Made by a program: the position numbers and the translations under genes
Assembly: GCA_916700875.1 (NCBI GenBank)
Contig: CAKAKS010000039.1
Coordinates: forward strand, 11,511,044 to 11,575,043
Source of the DNA: Sebastes aleutianus
Taxonomy: Eukaryota; Chordata; Actinopteri; Perciformes; Sebastidae
DNA: 64,000 nt
Direction of reading: 5' to 3'
Part shown: positions 52,401 through 63,360 of the stretch, in pieces
Position numbering within the stretch: position 1 is the stretch's first letter
How the letters are laid out: each line of letters opens with the position of its first letter
Notes under the pieces: model-generated
Databases searched by the model: none
The model's input: the letters and a program-made list of their open reading frames with translations, nothing else
What the model was told of the DNA's origin: nothing

Positions 52401-55152
52401 CTGCACAGAACAAACACCAACGTTAGAAGAATCACTTCAAACTACAAGAGAGAGCCTGGTTATGTTTAAAACATTTCTATTAAATTACTAATTTTTGTCC
52501 GAGGTGTACTTTGTTTTTAACCCCAGTCAGCCGTTGGTTTCCATTCATTTCACTAAAAAACAACCAGCAGTCACATTAAAGTAATACTTCACCCCCAATA
52601 ATGACCATTTGTATATCAATTACTCACCCCGTTAAAAAACGGAGAAAGGTCTTGATGAATTTAAGTAAATGGGGGCCAAATTTAACAAATGGTAAACAGT
52701 ACTTGACGAGCAGCGTGCTTTTGTAAGCGTGAGACTATTTATGTGGAAGTGTTTTAAATAGTCAGGTTTTAGTGAAGATGTATGTGTTTGGGACGTACTG
52801 AGCATACAACTGGATAGATGTCGATTATACTGCAGGAGTTGTGTGAGAGTTGGTAAATGATGTTTTATATAGTTTTGCTGTTGTTAAACGTGGCTGCCAT
52901 TTACTTCAATTCATCCAGACTTTTCTCTGTTTTTTGATTCTTGATTCTGAAGAATTCAAGGTAATACGCGGTGAGGAACTGATATACAGATGGTCATTTT
53001 GGGCGTATAGTTTTGCTTTAAACCTGCTTTAGATACAGTCAGTGATCCATCACACTGCAGTAAATCTACATATTAAGTCATTTTTGTCCTATAATTGAGA
53101 CCCTAAGATCATTATCTTAAGGCAGGTTTAAAAGTCAAAAATCCACCACTGCAGTGAAACTATTTCAACCTGTTTTTCTAGAAAATTAATAAAACGGATG
53201 TTTCATAATCTATCTGCAGCAAGTCTCAGATCTCCAAAATCCAACAAAATCCAACTGAAAACATTCACAGTGTAGTGAAGAGATTGGAAATCAAAGGCTG
53301 CATGCAGAGTTAAAAAGCATTAAAACTAAACACTACAGCTTTGTAAAAGAGTTAACATTGATATAAAGTGTAAATGGTTTGTTGTAAAAGGAATGAAACA
53401 TGCAAAAGGCCCTGCTATGATCCTTTAAAATATAAATAGTGTGCATTATGCATTACAAGTAACAGAGATGATGTTTCCCAACAGGAAGTTTGAAGCCCAT
53501 ACTGAGGTAATAAATCAAGTGAGAAGTAGGCTCATTTTCTCAAAGACTTCTCTACAATCAGACTTCTTTTTGCAACCACAGGAGTCGCCCCCTGCTGGCT
53601 GTTAGAAAGAATGCAGGTTTAAGGCACTTCAGCATTGGCTTCACTTGTCAGACCCGGAGGTTTCCCACTAGTGCAATGTAACTAGCTAACTGTATATGAA
53701 GTAGTAAACTAGCTCCACCTGAGCAGCTACAACAGTGACATGCTGCTCTAACATTGATGCTTCACTATTAACTATCTAATAATGTCACATAGAATCTATA
53801 ACTCTCTCTTTAACACCTAAAAGTGACTATCAGCTGACACTTCCATGACGTAAAGAATCATGTGACAGACTTCTGTGATGGACTCCTTCCTCACCTCCTC
53901 TTTGACCTCCTTCTTGACCTGCTTCAGGTTGGCCCTCAGGTCCATGGTCACCTTGTGTTTTCCTCCCAGCAGAGCCTGCAGCATGGAGTCGGCCGACATA
54001 CGAACCTTCTTCAGGGCCGGTTTCTTCACGCCGCCCAGCTCCACCACCTTCAGCTTCAGATCGTCAATCTACAGAGACGCAGACGAGACGCTCAGACACC
54101 AAACAAGCTGACGGATACGGTCAGATTAAAGCAGCTGTAAGTGAGACACATCTCTACCTCTTTATCTGACTTTGTCACTTTGGCCTCACTGTCGTACCTC
54201 TCCTCATCGATCTTGTCGAGGGACTGGTACAGCTTCTTGCAGACTTCCTGTTGATATGAAAAGAGGACAGAATGAGCTCCTCTTTAGGATTCACAAAGAA
54301 GTTTTTATTGTGAGCGTTTCAGGGTTTTTTACCATCAGAGACGCCTGGTCTCCGCTCATGTCGGGGATGGCGCATTTCTCCGCCATGTAAGCTTCTTTGG
54401 CGGCTTTGATTTCGCTAGCTTCCTGCTCCAGCCAGTTAGCAGCGATCTGCAGGATCAAACTCTGAAGGACAAGCATGGATGGATTAGTGAACGGGCCTGA
54501 CGATCACAGGACCCCCAGAGGCCACAAAGAAATATAAAACAACTACAAACAGATGCAAAGCAACTGCAAAGAGACACAAAATAACTACAAAAAGGGACAA
54601 AAACGACCAAAACGAGACACAAAATGACTATTACGAGACACAAAAGACCACAAAGAGACGCAAAATAGCACAAAACGACTACAACCAGACACTAAATGAC
54701 TATTACGAGACACAAAACGACCACAAAGAGACGCAAAATGACTACCTGAGACATAAACACGACACAAAACGACTACAAAGAGACACAAAACGACCACGAC
54801 ACAAAAAATAACTAAAAGGAGACACAAAAGACCACAAAAAGACACAAAAATGACACAAAATGACCTCAAAGACACACAAAATACCACAAAAAGACCACAA
54901 AGAGACACAAAACGACCACAAAGAGACTCAAAAGACCACAAAAAGATGCATAACAACCAAGAAAAGGGGCAAAAGCATCATAAAGTCTGTGTTAAATAAA
55001 ATGTTAAATCTTACCTTGAGATGATGCCTGCGGCTCGATGTCATCTTCTTTCCCCTTTAATTCATGAACAAGTGAAAATATTAATAACAACGTTTCAGGG
55101 ATTCTCACGGAAATCATACAAAAGAAATTTAAATTCATACTCACTCAGACAT
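52326..55152 (-). CDS. tnni2: Troponin I, fast skeletal type, gene C (complete, 171 aa)
   Basis: Coding exons 55145-55152, 55015-55054, 54333-54461, 54158-54247, 53895-54068 and 52326-52400 join in frame. Residues 1-16 MSEGKKMTSSRRHHLK; 17-59 SLILQIAANWLEQEASEIKA, AYMAEKC, SGDQASLM; 60-89 EVCKKLYQSLDKIDEERYDS and EAKVTKSDKE; 90-147 inhibitory and switch part with LGGVKKPALKKVRMSADSML; 148-171 SAEAGDWRKNIEDKADRKKM and FETS. It is the most compact copy (5' introns of 90 to about 550 bases). A second terminal exon (50858-50935) lies downstream, so the carboxy end may be alternative. The 3' third looks converted from, or to, gene B. Confidence 0.93.
52401..53894 (-). other. Gene C last intron (paralogous to gene B last intron)
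   Basis: Near-identical to gene B 40148-42121, missing about 35 bases near 52630 and the roughly 400-base SINE-bearing segment of B. No other exon. Confidence 0.8.
53895..54068 (-). CDS. tnni2: Gene C exon 6 (inhibitory and switch region)
   Basis: 174 bases, acceptor TCTGTAG|ATTGAC, donor GAGGAG|GTGAGG. Encodes IDDLKLKVVELGGVKKPALK, KVRMSADSMLQALLGGKHKV, TMDLRANLKQVKKEVKEE. The near identity with gene B ends exactly at this exon's 5' edge. Confidence 0.94.
54158..54247 (-). CDS. tnni2: Gene C exon 5 (TnT-binding helix)
   Basis: 90 bases, acceptor ATCAACAG|GAAGTC, donor AAAGAG|GTAGAG. Encodes EVCKKLYQSLDKIDEERYDS and EAKVTKSDKE. Confidence 0.92.
54333..54461 (-). CDS. tnni2: Gene C exon 4 (N-terminal helix)
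   Basis: 129 bases, acceptor GTCCTTCAG|AGTTTG, donor CTGATG|GTAAAA. Encodes SLILQIAANWLEQEASEIKA, AKEAYMAEKCAIPDMSGDQA, SLM. Confidence 0.92.
54536..54965. repeat. Degenerate ACACAAAACGACCACAAAGAG minisatellite
   Basis: Repeats of GACACAAAACGACCACAAAG in the intron between exons 3 and 4 of gene C. It creates the Cys/Phe/Leu-rich minus-strand frames at 54455-54956, which are not genes. Confidence 0.8.
55015..55054 (-). CDS. tnni2: Gene C exon 3
   Basis: 40 bases; acceptor ATTAAAG|GGGAAAG (no strong pyrimidine tract) and donor CTCAAG|GTAAGA. Encodes EGKKMTSSRRHHLK. Confidence 0.85.
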
Positions 55153-55177
55153 CTCGGCTTCTTTTTAGTTTCACACT
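55145..55177 (-). CDS. tnni2: Gene C exon 2 (start codon exon)
   Basis: Acceptor ATTAACAG|AGTGTG, 25 UTR bases, ATG TCT GA (55152-55145), donor GTGAGT. Confidence 0.85.
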   Translation of the reverse strand, partial: SVKLKRSRDV

Positions 55178-57024
55178 CTGTTAATAATCAGAAAAATTAA
55201 GTTAGGACAAAAATATGAAACAATTGAAACGACACCTGTTTCTGTTCGTCACTGTGGTATAAACACGTGTTTTCTAAACAGATGAACAAGAACTTGAATA
55301 AAATAAAATATTAAAATGAACAAAAACTAGAATCTAGGTTAGGAAATATCTCAAAACTTAATATATATATATATAATAAAATAAATAAATAAATATTTTA
55401 CAAGTAAATAAAAAAATTAAAAATCTGCTACAGACACGAGTATTAATGTGTTTGTATATAACTGAAATGATTAGCTAATAAACTGAACAAACATCATTTA
55501 AATCTCATTATTATTATTTTTATATATATTTATATATATAATATGTATACATATATAGTCATACAAACAGAAATTTTATATTCAAACTCTCAATACTTAT
55601 TATTTTAAATTCATCATCTTAACTTACAATTTTTTTAAATTCTGAAAACTTAAAACCAAAAGCAATTCAATAATCTTTAATTAAAATGTTATTTTTTTAT
55701 TTACATTATTTTATTATTATATCAATTCTTTATTTTCATAAAGATTCGTCATTTCATTTTCTAATTGTATTTCAAAATTAATTTTTTAAATATTAGTTAT
55801 ACTGTATATAGAGTATACTATTGTAATCAATAGTAAATGTTTCTTTTAATGTTTTATCTGGTAATTTTACCTTCTATTGCCCTGTAAAGCACTTAAAAAC
55901 TAAATGTTAAATAATATTCTTTCTGTAAAGCAAAACAAATATAATCTCATGTTAAAATTAATCGTTAAAGCACTTTAAATAAACGTTCAGTCAAAGTGGT
56001 CTGAGGGTCTCTGGGGGTCTCTGCAGGTTGCAGGTCAGAGCTAATCCTGGCTCAGGGTCAAAGGTTAACGCTGACATTTGATGAGCAGTAACAGGAGAGG
56101 TAAGAGACAACATTCAGTCATGTAATAATGGAAATAATTCCAGCGTTTTAAACCAAACTCCGTTTATATTTTGACTAATTTTATCTCAGCTGAATCAAAC
56201 AGCTTCAGATGTTATTTACAAAGTGTAACATTCAATAAACCAGATTTTAAAAAGGCTTTTCAGACTTGCATTACTTTCATTTTTGATGTTATTATTATTT
56301 ATTATTATTATTACAACTGTTTTCTTGACAGCAGTCAATCTCCCTCTTTAAATCTGTGAATGCAGAATTTAAAGATTTTAAGTTTTCTGCTCCAGTTTGA
56401 AAGATGTTTATTTGCAGTGTCAGCGTAATCTGATATTTAGGTTTATTTTTCACTCAAAGGTCGTTGGATATGTGAGACGACCTGGAAGGAGCCAAAGACT
56501 TTTAGAACAAATGCAAAAGTTTTTGATTCCGCAAGTTGTGGAGAGAAATAAAAACAAAGCATCCAGGACGACGGACGTGTTCTCACTCTGAGATCCACAT
56601 TAACGTTAAGTGTTTGATGAACTATTAGTAAGAAATTAGAGACATTTAGAAAAAGAACTTCAGTTAGGAAATTTAGAAAAATACTAAATTTAGGCCGGAC
56701 AAATCTTCACTTTTAACTTAAAAACTGGAAAGTTTTTGTGAACTTAAAAATGAAAAGGAATAAAAAATATAGAAAAAAAGAAGTCTCTGCACACTTAGTT
56801 CATTAGATATGAAAGAACTAATGTTGTTTTTTTGTGAACTAAAACATCCCATAGATATAACTTCACATCATCAAATTTGTAAATATGGGATTATTACTTG
56901 AACATAAACAGAAAATAAGACGATTTCCTCCAAACCACCCGCTGATATCAGACTATGAGGTGAAAGATTCAGAGCATCACCTTCACTTAATCCACTAAAC
57001 CCACAAAGTAAAAGAGTTTCTCAC
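55178..57024 (-). other. Gene C first intron
   Basis: 1.8 kb, strongly AT-rich (runs of ATAAATAAATA, TATATATA). No exon or named element seen. Confidence 0.55.
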
Positions 57025-57070
57025 CTACAAAGTGACGACGAGGAAGCGGCAGGGACTGACAGGAGGACAG
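57025..57070 (-). other. tnni2: Gene C exon 1 (non-coding, start approximate)
   Basis: The donor CTTTGTAG|GTGAGA fixes 57025; the 5' end is placed about 30 bases below the TATA box. Confidence 0.5.
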
Positions 57071-57098
57071 TGAGGCTAATAAGTGAAATCTGTGGGAG

Positions 57099-57165
57099 TA
57101 TATATGCGCTTGGACGGATATTCGGAGGTTCCTCTTTTAAGGCCATGAAAGAGCTCCTGAAATAC
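57099..57165 (-). promoter_or_regulatory. tnni2: Gene C core and proximal promoter
   Basis: Transcript sense: GTATTTCAGGAGCTC (57151-57165), CCTTAAAAGAGG (57131-57142), TATATA (57099-57104). More compact than A and B and without the clear ATTGG box. Confidence 0.6.
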
Positions 57166-57474
57166 CTTCATCCTTTGACCGCTCACCTCATAAATCCTCC
57201 ATCAAACCGACATCAGCTCGGTCGTCAGAAACACAGGAAGACGACTGAAAGAGTCAAGACAAACATAAAATAATCACACCGTCCGTCTTCTTCAGTGTTT
57301 TCTATCTGCAAAACATCTCAGGACAGATCAGAAGATCTTTAAATCACATGTTGTTTAAGTCTGGTAAAACAATAAAGTGTACTTTCAGGGTTTGTGGTCT
57401 GGATTCGCTTTTATCTGTTAAGTCACTTTTTAAAATCTATTTATGTACAAAGACACCCTCTTAACTTTTATTTT

Positions 57475-57800
57475 TCTAAGTGTGATTATCATAAAGTGGG
57501 CATGTCTGTAAAGGGGAGACTCGTGGGTACCCATAGAACCCATTTTCATTCACATATCTGGAGGTCAGAGGTCAAGGGACCCCTTTGAAAATGGCCATGA
57601 CAGTTTTTCGTCGCCAAAATTTAGTGTAAGTTTGGAGCGTTATTTAACCTCCTTCATGACAAGCTATTATGACATGGTTGATATCAATGGATTCCTCAGG
57701 TTTTGTAGTTTTATATGATACCAGTATCTTCACTCTGCTAAAGAAATTAGTGGCGTTAAAACGAATTTGCGTTAACGTGTTACTATCGTGTGACTTCCAG
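57475..57800 (-). repeat. Interspersed repeat family R, copy 4 (truncated)
   Basis: Starts at GTGATTATCATAAAGTGGGC, contains CATATCTGGAGGTCAGAGGT, and ends at AATTTGCGTTAACGTGTTAC, the same half as copy 3 but inverted. Confidence 0.7.
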
Positions 57801-58653
57801 ATGAGGGAACAGGAAGTGCTGGTGGTTTTCCCTCTCCAAAAATGTATCGTTAAATTTAGAGCGTTATTTTGTCATTACAGTAACATAATATTGATTTGAT
57901 ATTTGATCAGCGCTGCCTAGTTTGACCATTTGATCAGCTAATAGGAACGCTCTCTCTCTGAAATGACCTGTGATTGGCCAAAGTCTCCCGTCGCGGTTTA
58001 GATTTTCTAAAGCCTGAAAACAGAGCCATGATGAGGTGCAGAAGTCTGGTTTTCTCTCAGAACACTTGAATTACAATATGCTGAAAGGTTATTATGGAAG
58101 TTTTGCCCAATGATGCCAAAAATATTCTGCCTACTGCAGGTTTAACGGGATCAAAAGCAAAAGTACTCAGCAGAATGACCCCTCTTATATTACTGGATTA
58201 TTATTACGGATGCATTAGCAGCATTTTATGTTGTCAAATTAAGATTATTTATAATGTTATTGGGTAGTTTGGTAAAATATAACAGTTAATCTGTAATGCA
58301 TCAAATTTTTAATGTAAATGTAAAACGTTCATCTTCAAAGACAACTGTCAGATAAATGTAATGGGGTAAAAAAGGACAATATTTACCTCTGAGATGTAGT
58401 GGAGTAGAAGTTTAAAGTAGCAGAAAATGGAAATATATAGTCAAGTAATGTACAAGTACCTTGAATTTGTACTTAATATTCCACCACCGGGTACTTATGA
58501 CATGAATGCATCTGAGTATAAAGTTTTGTAAATGTGACGATTTGATATTTAACCACAATAACAGAAGTGCCAGTGATTTCACCACTCTCAAATTTAACAG
58601 TTTGTCATAAAAATGAATTGAATTCTTGTAGTAAGGAGTTTTAAAGACACACC

Positions 58654-58693
58654 TGAATTGTTGCTGCTGCAGTTTGGACTCAGACACAGCTAC
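58654..58693 (-). CDS. Candidate second upstream exon of gene C
   Basis: 40 bases between TGTTTTCAG and GTGTGT. In frame after the exon at 58869-58893 it reads VAVSESKLQQQQF and ends in phase 2, matching gene C exon 3, so the join would continue as R-GKKMTSS. Confidence 0.25.
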
Positions 58694-58868
58694 TGAAAAC
58701 ACAACAGAGACAGAAATAAAACGAAACAACAGTAAATACAAAGATCAATAACTTCCCCTTTACATATATTTAACTGACTGCAGGTGACATTTACTGAAGA
58801 AATCAGCTAAATGAGACATTTCTACACAAAAAACACACAATTACAAAATAAAAAGTGAAGTTGCTCAC

Positions 58869-58893
58869 CTTCTGTTGCCTGAACAGAGTCCAT
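58869..58893 (-). CDS. Candidate alternative first coding exon of gene C
   Basis: CAGAG-ATG-G context, encodes MDSVQATE plus one base, donor GAAG|GTGAGC. It chains in phase with 58654-58693. Could be an alternative start giving TnI an amino-terminal extension, or a small unrelated gene. Confidence 0.25.
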
Positions 58894-60285
58894 CTCTGAT
58901 CAATACGGTCGATTAGGAAATAATCCAGTTATTATCAGTGGAGGAACAAGGTAGTCAAACTTCAAATAACAAAAACACAGCTTTGAAAAAAAATAATAAA
59001 TAAATAATAAATAAAATGTATAAAGAGGTTTGACATCAGTCATCAAACATTAGTAATAAACTATTTTAACAAACAATATTCAAACTGACCAAGGTTATAA
59101 ATTATATTAAAATGATAATAATTTCTAATTAAAGTGTTAGAAAGAAGTGCTTTTAACTTTTAAATGTTTTAAAAAAATACATTAAAAACACTTAAGTAAA
59201 CATTATTTTTGCCTCATTTTCAACACAAAACTGTAGTAATCTGTTTAAAAGGTTTAAATGTTGTGCTTTAAATAATCTGACTGGAGGAATTTGTCTTCTT
59301 CTGTCCAACAACAACATAATCTGAGATGTTTGCAGACAGTAAACAGTGAAGAAGACTAAAGGTGTGAAACAGAAAGTCCTCTGCTGACACTATGTGGTCG
59401 ATGTAGGCAACAACACCTTCAGTCCTATTTAGTATTTACAGAAAGCAGCACACAAACATTTAATAACATATATTATAAGACATTATAATGTAGTTGTAAG
59501 CAGATATAAGGGCTTATTAATGTATTTGTAAACAGCTATAACTCCTCCAGGAGTGTATACTGCTGTATGGAGAAAATATAGTAAAACACAGATGTAATAA
59601 TATAAAATATGTTTTCATAAGAGACGCTATAGCTGCTGACAAATACTGTACATTAATAAAAAAACTTACATCTGCTTACAAATATGTTATTGTGCGTTAT
59701 AAATCATTTATTAAATGTTGATATGCTGCTAATTAATAATAAAAGGGGACTTAAATTAAAATATTGCAGAATATATAATATATATATAAAAAATAATAAA
59801 TAAATATATTTATTTATTTATTTATTTTTTCCTGAAATTTTGAAAGTAGTGACTGAGGAAAAGTTGGTAACTTTGAGTGAAAATACAGATACAATATTAA
59901 AGTATAGCTATGACATGTAAAAATATGATTATAAATAAATGTGTTTAGTGGTAAAACATAAAAACCTTAACATTGTTGATTTTCAAAACAAAAAGCTGAG
60001 TAAGTACAGTAATGTAAAAATTATGAAGCCGGGAGAGGGGTAATATTCAGAGAAAAGAAATACGAAAAAAATATATAGTAAAAAATATATAAATTAAATA
60101 AATATACATATTTTATATGTATTATTATTATTTATATGTTTTTAATATAAATATATATAATAACTAATAAAATAAGTGACAGTATTCTAACATCACACTT
60201 ATGGTTAATTACTAATTAAAATTTTAAATGTGTAGATTTTCATAATATACAGTATCAATAAATGTACATTAAAAGCTTTCAACAG

Positions 60286-60358
60286 TCTCCCATGGCCTTC
60301 TTCAGCAAATGTTCAGGTGTTATCACGTGAAACACGGTTGAAAGCTCTGGAAAAGCTG
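60286..60358 (+). CDS. Plus-strand exon candidate
   Basis: TTTCAACAG acceptor and perfect GTAAGT donor enclosing an open frame LPWPSSANVQVLSRETRLKA and LEKL. Its phase does not connect directly to the candidate at 61362, so a missing exon or chance must be assumed. Not recognised. Confidence 0.2.
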
Positions 60359-61361
60359 GTAAGTGAACCTTAAGTTTAGAACATGTTATCATAGATATAT
60401 TTCTTTGTTTTTTTTCCATTTCATTATTAGAAATGTGAAATTGCCAACATTTGATGATGAAAATAACAAAAAGTATTTTCCTGAATCTGTGAGTTAAACG
60501 AGTAAAACGAACATTCACTTTTCACAGCTTCCCTGAACACATGTATGTTGGACACAAACATGGATATTGTGTCTCGTCCCTCACTGACATCCACAGATGC
60601 GCCACAAAGAGCATGACACGACCTCGTTAAAGCTCCAAACACAACTCTTGTTATTACAAATATTAATAACCATCAGCCCAGGATTAATCTCAGGGTTTGT
60701 TTTTTATATTTTAATTAAATTAAAGTGTAAATGTCAGTGTAAAAATAGAAGTAAACATCATTTCACTCACAGTAAATGTCTTTTACGTCACTGAATGTAA
60801 ATAAATCAAGCATTAATTCTGTTTGAGGGACAGTTTTTTTTAACAAAAACAAACGCAGGTAAACGAGCTAAATGTCTGCGAGATGATTTAAATCTGATCA
60901 AGGTTTTGTCGTGCGCTTTGTCGGCCATGTTTAGCGTCACTGAGTCAAAGACAGAATACCTCATGATGACGAGCAGACGTAGGAAACAAAACACATTTAT
61001 TACAAAAAACACTACGAAGCAGGAATCTGTCAAAAGTGAACATCAGCAGCACAGAAGGAAACAGGAAGTCATACTATAGAATAAAAGTCTGAATGGCTAG
61101 AAAGGATCCGTCTCGTGTAAATATGACGTCACGTTTTAATCGGAGAGAACCAGAAGCAGGACTGAGCGGGGCAGACTGTCAGACCCTGCTGCAGTAAAAT
61201 TAGAGGTTTTCTAAAGGGACTCTGGTGCTCAGAAACACTACCGCTTTTGTCTAAAGGGACCGCCAAAATCAACACTAAATGAAAGTTACCCGGTGGCTTT
61301 AATGTGAAAACGTTTTTATTCTCTGGATGCTATTTGAATGTTTTATGTTTTCTTTTTCCAG

Positions 61362-61402
61362 ATGAAGACGAAGAAGACGACGATGAGTGGGAGGACTGGT
61401 GA
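61362..61402 (+). CDS. Plus-strand acidic terminal exon candidate
   Basis: A long pyrimidine tract (TTTTATGTTTTCTTTTTCCAG) is followed by EDEEDDDEWEDW and TGA, in phase 1. Downstream is an AT-rich 3'UTR-like region with AATAAA at about 61678. I do not recognise the protein. If real, a plus-strand gene or gene remnant ends between troponin I genes C and D. Confidence 0.35.
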
Positions 61403-61928
61403 AGATGTCCCCCATCCCTGCACCTACAGCTGACACTAAAATATCCTCTAAAAATCTGACTAAAATTGTAAAGTAAATGTTGTTTGAATTGGCTGTATAT
61501 TTTTGCCTTTTTGTTTTGTTTTGTTATGATTAATCTGTGCAATACCTCATCTGTAACGTTCATCACACATCCGAGAGATCGGGGTTGTGTACGGATCCTG
61601 CAACAGGACAAACTAGACCGGTATAGAGGAGAGAGACAGGAGCCCAAATAAGCAACTACACTTTAGAAACAAGCCCAAATAAACACAACCTGCGACTACC
61701 AATATTTGTAAGCGACTCCTCAGGAAAACAAACCCAAAGTTGCTTATGATAAGCGGACTTACAGGATACAGGATACCTGCAGAACGTAAATACATGAACA
61801 CAAACTCTCGCAAGAGTTTTACACAAGACGGATCCTTTCTAGCCTTTCAACCAAATTAAGAGGTAATTTCTCACCTGAACCACTCGCTGTACAAATGTAC
61901 AATAACAGACCGAGATGAAACTTACAGA

Positions 61929-61934
61929 TTTAAT
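61929..61934 (-). terminator. tnni2: Poly(A) signal of gene D (ATTAAA variant)
   Basis: ATTAAA in transcript sense about 80 bases downstream of the gene D stop; no AATAAA is closer. Confidence 0.4.
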
Positions 61935-62011
61935 GAAACAAAAAGTCAATTTAAAATCCCATCAATTCCATAAAAAGTGCTAACAGCCAACTACAGGAGG
62001 AGGTGAATGCT

Positions 62012-62089
62012 TTAGGAGGTCTCGAACATCTTCTTCCTGTCGGCTTTGTCCTCTATGTTCTTACGCCAGTCGCCAACCGCCTCCGCGGG
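62012..62089 (-). CDS. tnni2: Gene D terminal exon
   Basis: 78 bases, acceptor TTTCTTGCAG|CCCGCG, encodes PAEAVGDWRKNIEDKADRKK and MFETS, stop TAA. Confidence 0.92.
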   Translation of the reverse strand, partial: PAEAVGDWRKNIEDKADRKKMFETS

Positions 62090-62353
62090 CTGCAAGAAAC
62101 AAACACAACAACAAGTCAACAAGTGTCCACAGTTTGTTTATCCGTTTACCTGTCTGGTCGTCCTCCTGTAAAGACTCACCTCCTCTTTGACCTCCTTCTT
62201 GACCTGCTTCAGGTTGGCCCTCAGGTCCATGTTGACTGTGTGTTTGGAGCCCAGCAGAGCTTTCAGCATGGCGTCGGCGGACATGCGTACCCTCTTCAGA
62301 GCGGGTTTCTTCACGCCGGCCAGGTCGACCACTTTGATCCTCAGGTCTGCAAT
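62012..62353 (-). CDS. tnni2: Troponin I, fast skeletal type, gene D (3' part; rest off the right edge)
   Basis: Only the last two coding exons are visible, 62180-62353 and 62012-62089, separated by an intron of 90 bases. They encode IADLRIKVVDLAGVKKPALK, RVRMSADAMLKALLGSKHTV, LRANLKQVKKEVKEE, then PAEAVGDWRKNIEDKADRKK and MFETS. The SKHTVNMDLR form groups D with A, while the terminal EAVGDW matches the orphan exon near 50.9 kb. Upstream exons of the A/B/C type are not present between 62354 and 64000, so that intron is longer than 1.6 kb or the gene is truncated beyond the edge. Confidence 0.88.
62180..62353 (-). CDS. tnni2: Gene D inhibitory and switch exon
   Basis: 174 bases, acceptor CTCTTAG|ATTGCA, donor GAGGAG|GTGAGT. 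Arg replaces Lys in KKPALKRVRMSAD; the switch motif MSADAMLKALLGSKH is intact. Confidence 0.92.
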
Positions 62354-63360
62354 CTAAGAGCCACAAAGGACGAGTCTGATGAAATCACATTAAAAGACTC
62401 CAAAACCAACAGTTAATGTATCTACTAGGGATGCACGATATATATACGCTTAGATAAATTATCAGCCGATGATGGGAAATTTATATTATTATGTATTATT
62501 CCAATAATTAAATAAAATAAATAAATATTAGGATGATAATACAAAGCCAAATTGCTTTCATTGATTTAATGTCGCATTCAAACCAAGAACGAAGTGAATT
62601 TTCGCCTCGCTTTACTTGCGCGAGTTGGACCGCTGGTATCATTTGTGTTCATTCGCTCTAGATGCACCGGAGAGGAGGAGGAGCTTGTTTCTATTGATAC
62701 CAACAACTTTAATTTCCTCCATCAACCATGGAAGAAATAACCACTGTTGCTGCTTTGTACATGCTGGAGAAGTCCCAGATATGTCAGAAAACCAAACGCC
62801 GTCATGTCTGGGTTCATAACATCACCCGGCGGCGAGCTGTATTCACATACTGTGTCATTGACTGTATCTAGCAGCCACACGTCGCTACTGCGGGATGAAC
62901 CCAAAATAAACAGATTGTGCTGTGATTTAATTGCAATAAACAGATCAAAATGATGTGAAAATAACTACATAATGATGCTGATTTGTAAAAAGTCTGAATT
63001 CATGCTCTATCAGGTCTGTCTTTAAGACGACAAGCAAACAACTTTTAAAATGCTTGTTTTCTGAATAGAGTTTGGATGGATCAGTGCCAGGCTATGCAGC
63101 TGCTCCATCAACACTCAACATAAAGTCATCTAGGCATAAATACGGCAGCGACGTTGTTGTTTCTACCATAGACGGTCTGTGGAGAATCTCCACACTGATT
63201 TCACGACACAGCGTCACGCAAATTTCTCGCCTCAAGTTTGAAATAAGGTGGTGGCAGTATGCACTTTAAAGTTGGTTTGTAATCCGCTAATAAACACAGA
63301 AGACAAAGAAGTGTAGCACGCTGACTAGAGAGCCGAACATGTCGTCGCCTGTGTGGACGA
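62354..63360 (-). other. Gene D intron sequence upstream of the inhibitory exon
   Basis: No TnI exon seen. Overlapping short frames on both strands near 62616-62953 have no splice or homology support. Confidence 0.5.

Larger units (their letters stand above)
57801..61361. other. Intergenic interval between genes C and D
   Basis: AT-rich with MITE-like fragments (57900-58240; 58360-58490). Holds two small minus-strand exon candidates (58654-58693, 58869-58893) and plus-strand exon candidates near 60286 and 61362. Nothing else recognised. Confidence 0.45.

Noticed and set aside
54455..54956. Cys/Leu/Phe-rich minus-strand frames resembling membrane proteins
   Set aside because: They arise from the ACACAAAACGACC minisatellite in a gene C intron.
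60383..60490. Plus-strand exon-like stretch with strong pyrimidine tract (VKLPTFDDENNKKYF)
   Set aside because: Its phase fits neither the 60286-60358 candidate upstream nor any other exon I could identify, so I left it out of the feature list.
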